A stretch of DNA of 52,057 nt. Origin: Chloroflexota bacterium. GTDB lineage: Bacteria; Chloroflexota; Anaerolineae; Anaerolineales; Anaerolineaceae. Within the stretch, counting starts at the first letter, position 1; every line of letters starts with the position of its first letter. Positions 49,983 to 52,057 of the stretch are shown here, in pieces. The notes below the pieces were generated by a model. The model worked only from the letters and a program-made list of their open reading frames with translations. It had not been told where the DNA came from and ran no database searches. The stretch covers positions 1-52,057 of the forward strand of contig JAMCRR010000020.1 in NCBI GenBank assembly GCA_023381565.1. The letters are read 5' to 3'. A program made the position numbers and the translations under genes.

Positions 49983-51365
49983 TTATCCCAATAATTCCGG
50001 CACCGCTTCGGCGATTGCCGGGCGCATCACCGCCAGGCAGTCGTCGAAGGCCTCTACCGCTTTCTGCACGTCTGACTCTGCCATCGGGACAGAAATATTC
50101 AACATGCCGCGCTTGGCTGTGTAAATGCCGCGTTCCAGCAAGAGCAAGTGCAGCAGCCGGGTCAGCGGTTCGGGGGAGCTTTCGGCTCCGCGGTAATTCA
50201 CCACGGACTGCGGGGTGAAATGCACGTTCAAGATCGAGCCTGCCCCGGTCACCTGCCCGCGCATGCCATGCTGGGCAAAAGCCTCGCGCAGCCCCTGGAT
50301 CAACTTCCCAGCCAGGAGATTGAGGCGGTCGATGGCAGCCTGATCCAAGACGTCCAGCGTGGCGCAACCGGCGATCATCGCCAGCGGATGACCGTTGAAG
50401 GTGCCTCCGTGCGAAACCGAGCCGGGTTTCTCGGGGTCGTAGACCGACATGATCTCGCGGGTGCCGCCAACCCCGCCGATCGGGAAGCCTCCGCCGATGA
50501 TCTTACCGATCGCGGTAATGTCCGGCACCACACCATAGAGCGCCTGCGCACCACCCGGTGAGAAGCGCATGGTCTGGACTTCATCGAAAATCAGCAGGCA
50601 ACCATACTGGCGCGTCAGCTCGCGCAGCTTCTGCAGGTAACCCGGCTGGGGCGGGATGGCTCCCGCCGAGCCCATCATCGGCTCGAGTAATACGGCCGCC
50701 ACCTGCCCGCGGTGCTCCTCCAGCAGGTCCTGGACGGCCTCGGCGTCGTTAAACGGCGCTACCGGCGAGACCTCCGCCAATCCCGGCGGTATGCCGCGGC
50801 TCTCGGGTAGCGGCAGCGGTTTATCCGGCGGGCCGGCCTTAGCAACATCCGGGTGAACGCTGATCTCGAGCACATCGGAAGTCCCGTGGTAGCCGCCTTC
50901 CATTTTGATCACCAGCGGTTTGCCGGTATAAATGCGCGCCAAACGCACGGCATACATCACCGCCTCGGTGCCTGAGTTGCAGAAGCGCACCAAATCGATC
51001 CCGGGCATGCGAGCGCAGATACGCTCAGCCAGCTCGACCTGGGCCAGGTGTGGCGCCCCAAAGACGGTGCCGTCGGGCAAGGCGGCGCCCACCGCCTCGA
51101 CCACCGCCGGGTGGGCATGCCCAAGCACCAGCGAGGTGTAGTTGTTGAGGAAATCCAGGTAGCGGTTACCATCTAGGTCTTCGATCACCGCCCCGCTTCC
51201 GCGGGCAATATAGACAGGATGCGGCTTGAAATACGTGGACGAGCGCGTATCGCCCCCGGGGAGCGCCAGGCGCGCTCGCTGGTGGGCTTGCTGCGAGCGC
51301 GGCGTGCGCTGGACGTATGTAGATTGGGTTTTTTGCAGGAGGTTTTCTAGAAGGGCGTCTCCCAT
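49983..51365 (-). CDS. Class III aminotransferase (glutamate-1-semialdehyde aminomutase-like)
   Basis: 460 aa, fold-type I PLP enzyme. The PLP lysine is in AIGKIIGGGFPIG, LIFDEVQTMR holds the Asp that binds the pyridine nitrogen, CNSGTEAVMYA is the phosphate loop, and GGTFNGHPLAM is typical of the GSA-aminomutase branch. With thiolase and CoA-transferase downstream it is more likely a catabolic omega- or beta-amino acid aminotransferase than a tetrapyrrole enzyme. GGAGA precedes the ATG. A TATACT on the coding strand (51419-51414) is a possible -10 box. Confidence 0.9.
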   Translation of the reverse strand: MGDALLENLLQKTQSTYVQRTPRSQQAHQRARLALPGGDTRSSTYFKPHPVYIARGSGAVIEDLDGNRYLDFLNNYTSLVLGHAHPAVVEAVGAALPDGTVFGAPHLAQVELAERICARMPGIDLVRFCNSGTEAVMYAVRLARIYTGKPLVIKMEGGYHGTSDVLEISVHPDVAKAGPPDKPLPLPESRGIPPGLAEVSPVAPFNDAEAVQDLLEEHRGQVAAVLLEPMMGSAGAIPPQPGYLQKLRELTRQYGCLLIFDEVQTMRFSPGGAQALYGVVPDITAIGKIIGGGFPIGGVGGTREIMSVYDPEKPGSVSHGGTFNGHPLAMIAGCATLDVLDQAAIDRLNLLAGKLIQGLREAFAQHGMRGQVTGAGSILNVHFTPQSVVNYRGAESSPEPLTRLLHLLLLERGIYTAKRGMLNISVPMAESDVQKAVEAFDDCLAVMRPAIAEAVPELLG

Positions 51366-51502
51366 TCTTTGCTCTCCTTAACCGATATTTTATGGATCAG
51401 ATAGGATTCTCGTAGTATAGCCTCTTCCATAAATTTCGTGATATTCCGCGACAATACCTGAAAGAATTTGAGATTCTCGCTATCCATATTTCAAGCGAAT
51501 AC

Positions 51503-52057
51503 CTAATTAAAACGCAGCTGGGCTAAAAAACCGCCATCGACCAGAAATGCGGCCCCGTCCACGTAGCTGCTCTCATCCGAAGCCAGGAAGACTGCCAGGC
51601 TGGCGACTTCTTCGGGGGTGCCCGGTCTCCCGAGAAGCGTGCCCTGGCGGATGCCGGTGGCATACGGCTCCTGTGCAAACGGCGCCTGGGTGGTTTCGGT
51701 CAGGATCGGACCAGGGGCGATTGCGTTTACCAAAATCCCGTAGGGCGCCAGCTCGACAGCCATGGTGCGGGTCAGACCCAGCAAGCCGGCCTTGGTGGTC
51801 ACGTAGGCTGGGCCGAATCTTTCAGCGGCGAAGCTGTTGATCGAGGCCAGGTTGATGATCCTCCCGGTAATGCGGGTCTCCACCATCAGGCGCGCTAACG
51901 CCTGCCCGCACAGGAAAGCCCCGGTCAGGTTCGTATCCAGTGTTTGCTTCCAGGCTTCCAGGTCCAAATCCAGGAAGCTCTGCCCGAAGGTGACCCGGGC
52001 AGCATCGTTGACCAGGATATCGACACGCCCGAAGCGGCTCTTGCACTCCTCGACCTG
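51503..52057 (-). CDS. Short-chain dehydrogenase/reductase, N-terminus outside the window
   Basis: The last 184 residues of a classical SDR; the frame runs open through the window end, so the cofactor-binding start is missing. Visible are VDILVNDAA, INLASINS with the catalytic Ser, YVTTK with Tyr and Lys, and the C-terminal YVDGAAFLVDGG. Same strand as, and 138 bases before, the aminotransferase operon, with a likely separate promoter between. The substrate is unknown. Confidence 0.9.
   Translation of the reverse strand, partial: QVEECKSRFGRVDILVNDAARVTFGQSFLDLDLEAWKQTLDTNLTGAFLCGQALARLMVETRITGRIINLASINSFAAERFGPAYVTTKAGLLGLTRTMAVELAPYGILVNAIAPGPILTETTQAPFAQEPYATGIRQGTLLGRPGTPEEVASLAVFLASDESSYVDGAAFLVDGGFLAQLRFN

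Overview
The window reads as a fragment of a bacterial chromosome, most likely from a Chloroflexota lineage close to the Anaerolineae. This is inferred from protein flavour only: many lipoproteins with Pro/Thr-rich linkers, YeeE/YedE half-transporters, a bacterial eRF1-like protein, heptose-type sugar enzymes without an LPS cluster, and moderately high GC. I recognised no rRNA, tRNA, CRISPR array, insertion sequence or phage gene. Genes are dense and mostly housekeeping or metabolic, with short accessory stretches.

Layout. At 1-9.3 kb on the + strand lies a probable operon: an ABC importer (binding protein, two permeases, ATPase) followed by a three-gene molybdenum hydroxylase of the xanthine dehydrogenase family. 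Its FAD subunit has a complete GltD-like NAD(P)H oxidoreductase inserted in it. The first 43 bases are the tail of a second, nearly identical binding protein. At 9.4-13.7 kb there are a di-heme cytochrome c peroxidase-like protein, an MNT/HEPN pair and thrC-thrB. At 13.8-17 kb there are a small membrane protein, an SH3-domain lipoprotein, and a - strand operon of a tri-heme membrane cytochrome with two YeeE/YedE half-transporters. The second half-transporter has an in-frame UGA exactly where its family has a cysteine, and a bSECIS-like hairpin follows, so it is a candidate selenoprotein. At 17.2-24.7 kb there are an XRE-cupin regulator, a lysA-like gene, HIT, xseA-xseB, a PAP2-like membrane protein, murJ and a rhomboid protease. 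At 24.8-28.2 kb there are quality-control genes: a baeRF protein, an HtrA-like protease lipoprotein and a DnaJ/CbpA. At 28.3-32 kb there are two consecutive sensor proteins of the same layout, in which different parts have decayed.

At 32-36 kb there are a DNPH1-like N-hydrolase, a LysM lipoprotein, a tandem array of nine 53-bp repeats and a PQQ-propeller lipoprotein. At 36-41.3 kb there are an ABC exporter, an acyl-ACP thioesterase, a GmhB-like phosphatase and, convergent to it, a GmhA-like isomerase fused to a GAF domain. At 41.8-45.5 kb there is a queuosine precursor pair (yhhQ-like and queF), then a TetR-controlled pair of short-chain dehydrogenase/epimerase genes with a clear palindromic operator. 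At 46-52 kb on the - strand there is a catabolic operon (class III aminotransferase, thiolase, CoA-transferase A and B, LacI regulator), preceded by an SDR cut by the window end.

The strongest candidate for something new is the UGA-containing YeeE/YedE gene with its cytochrome partner. The GltD insertion in the Mo-enzyme FAD subunit, the isomerase-GAF fusion and the paired degenerate sensor kinases come next.
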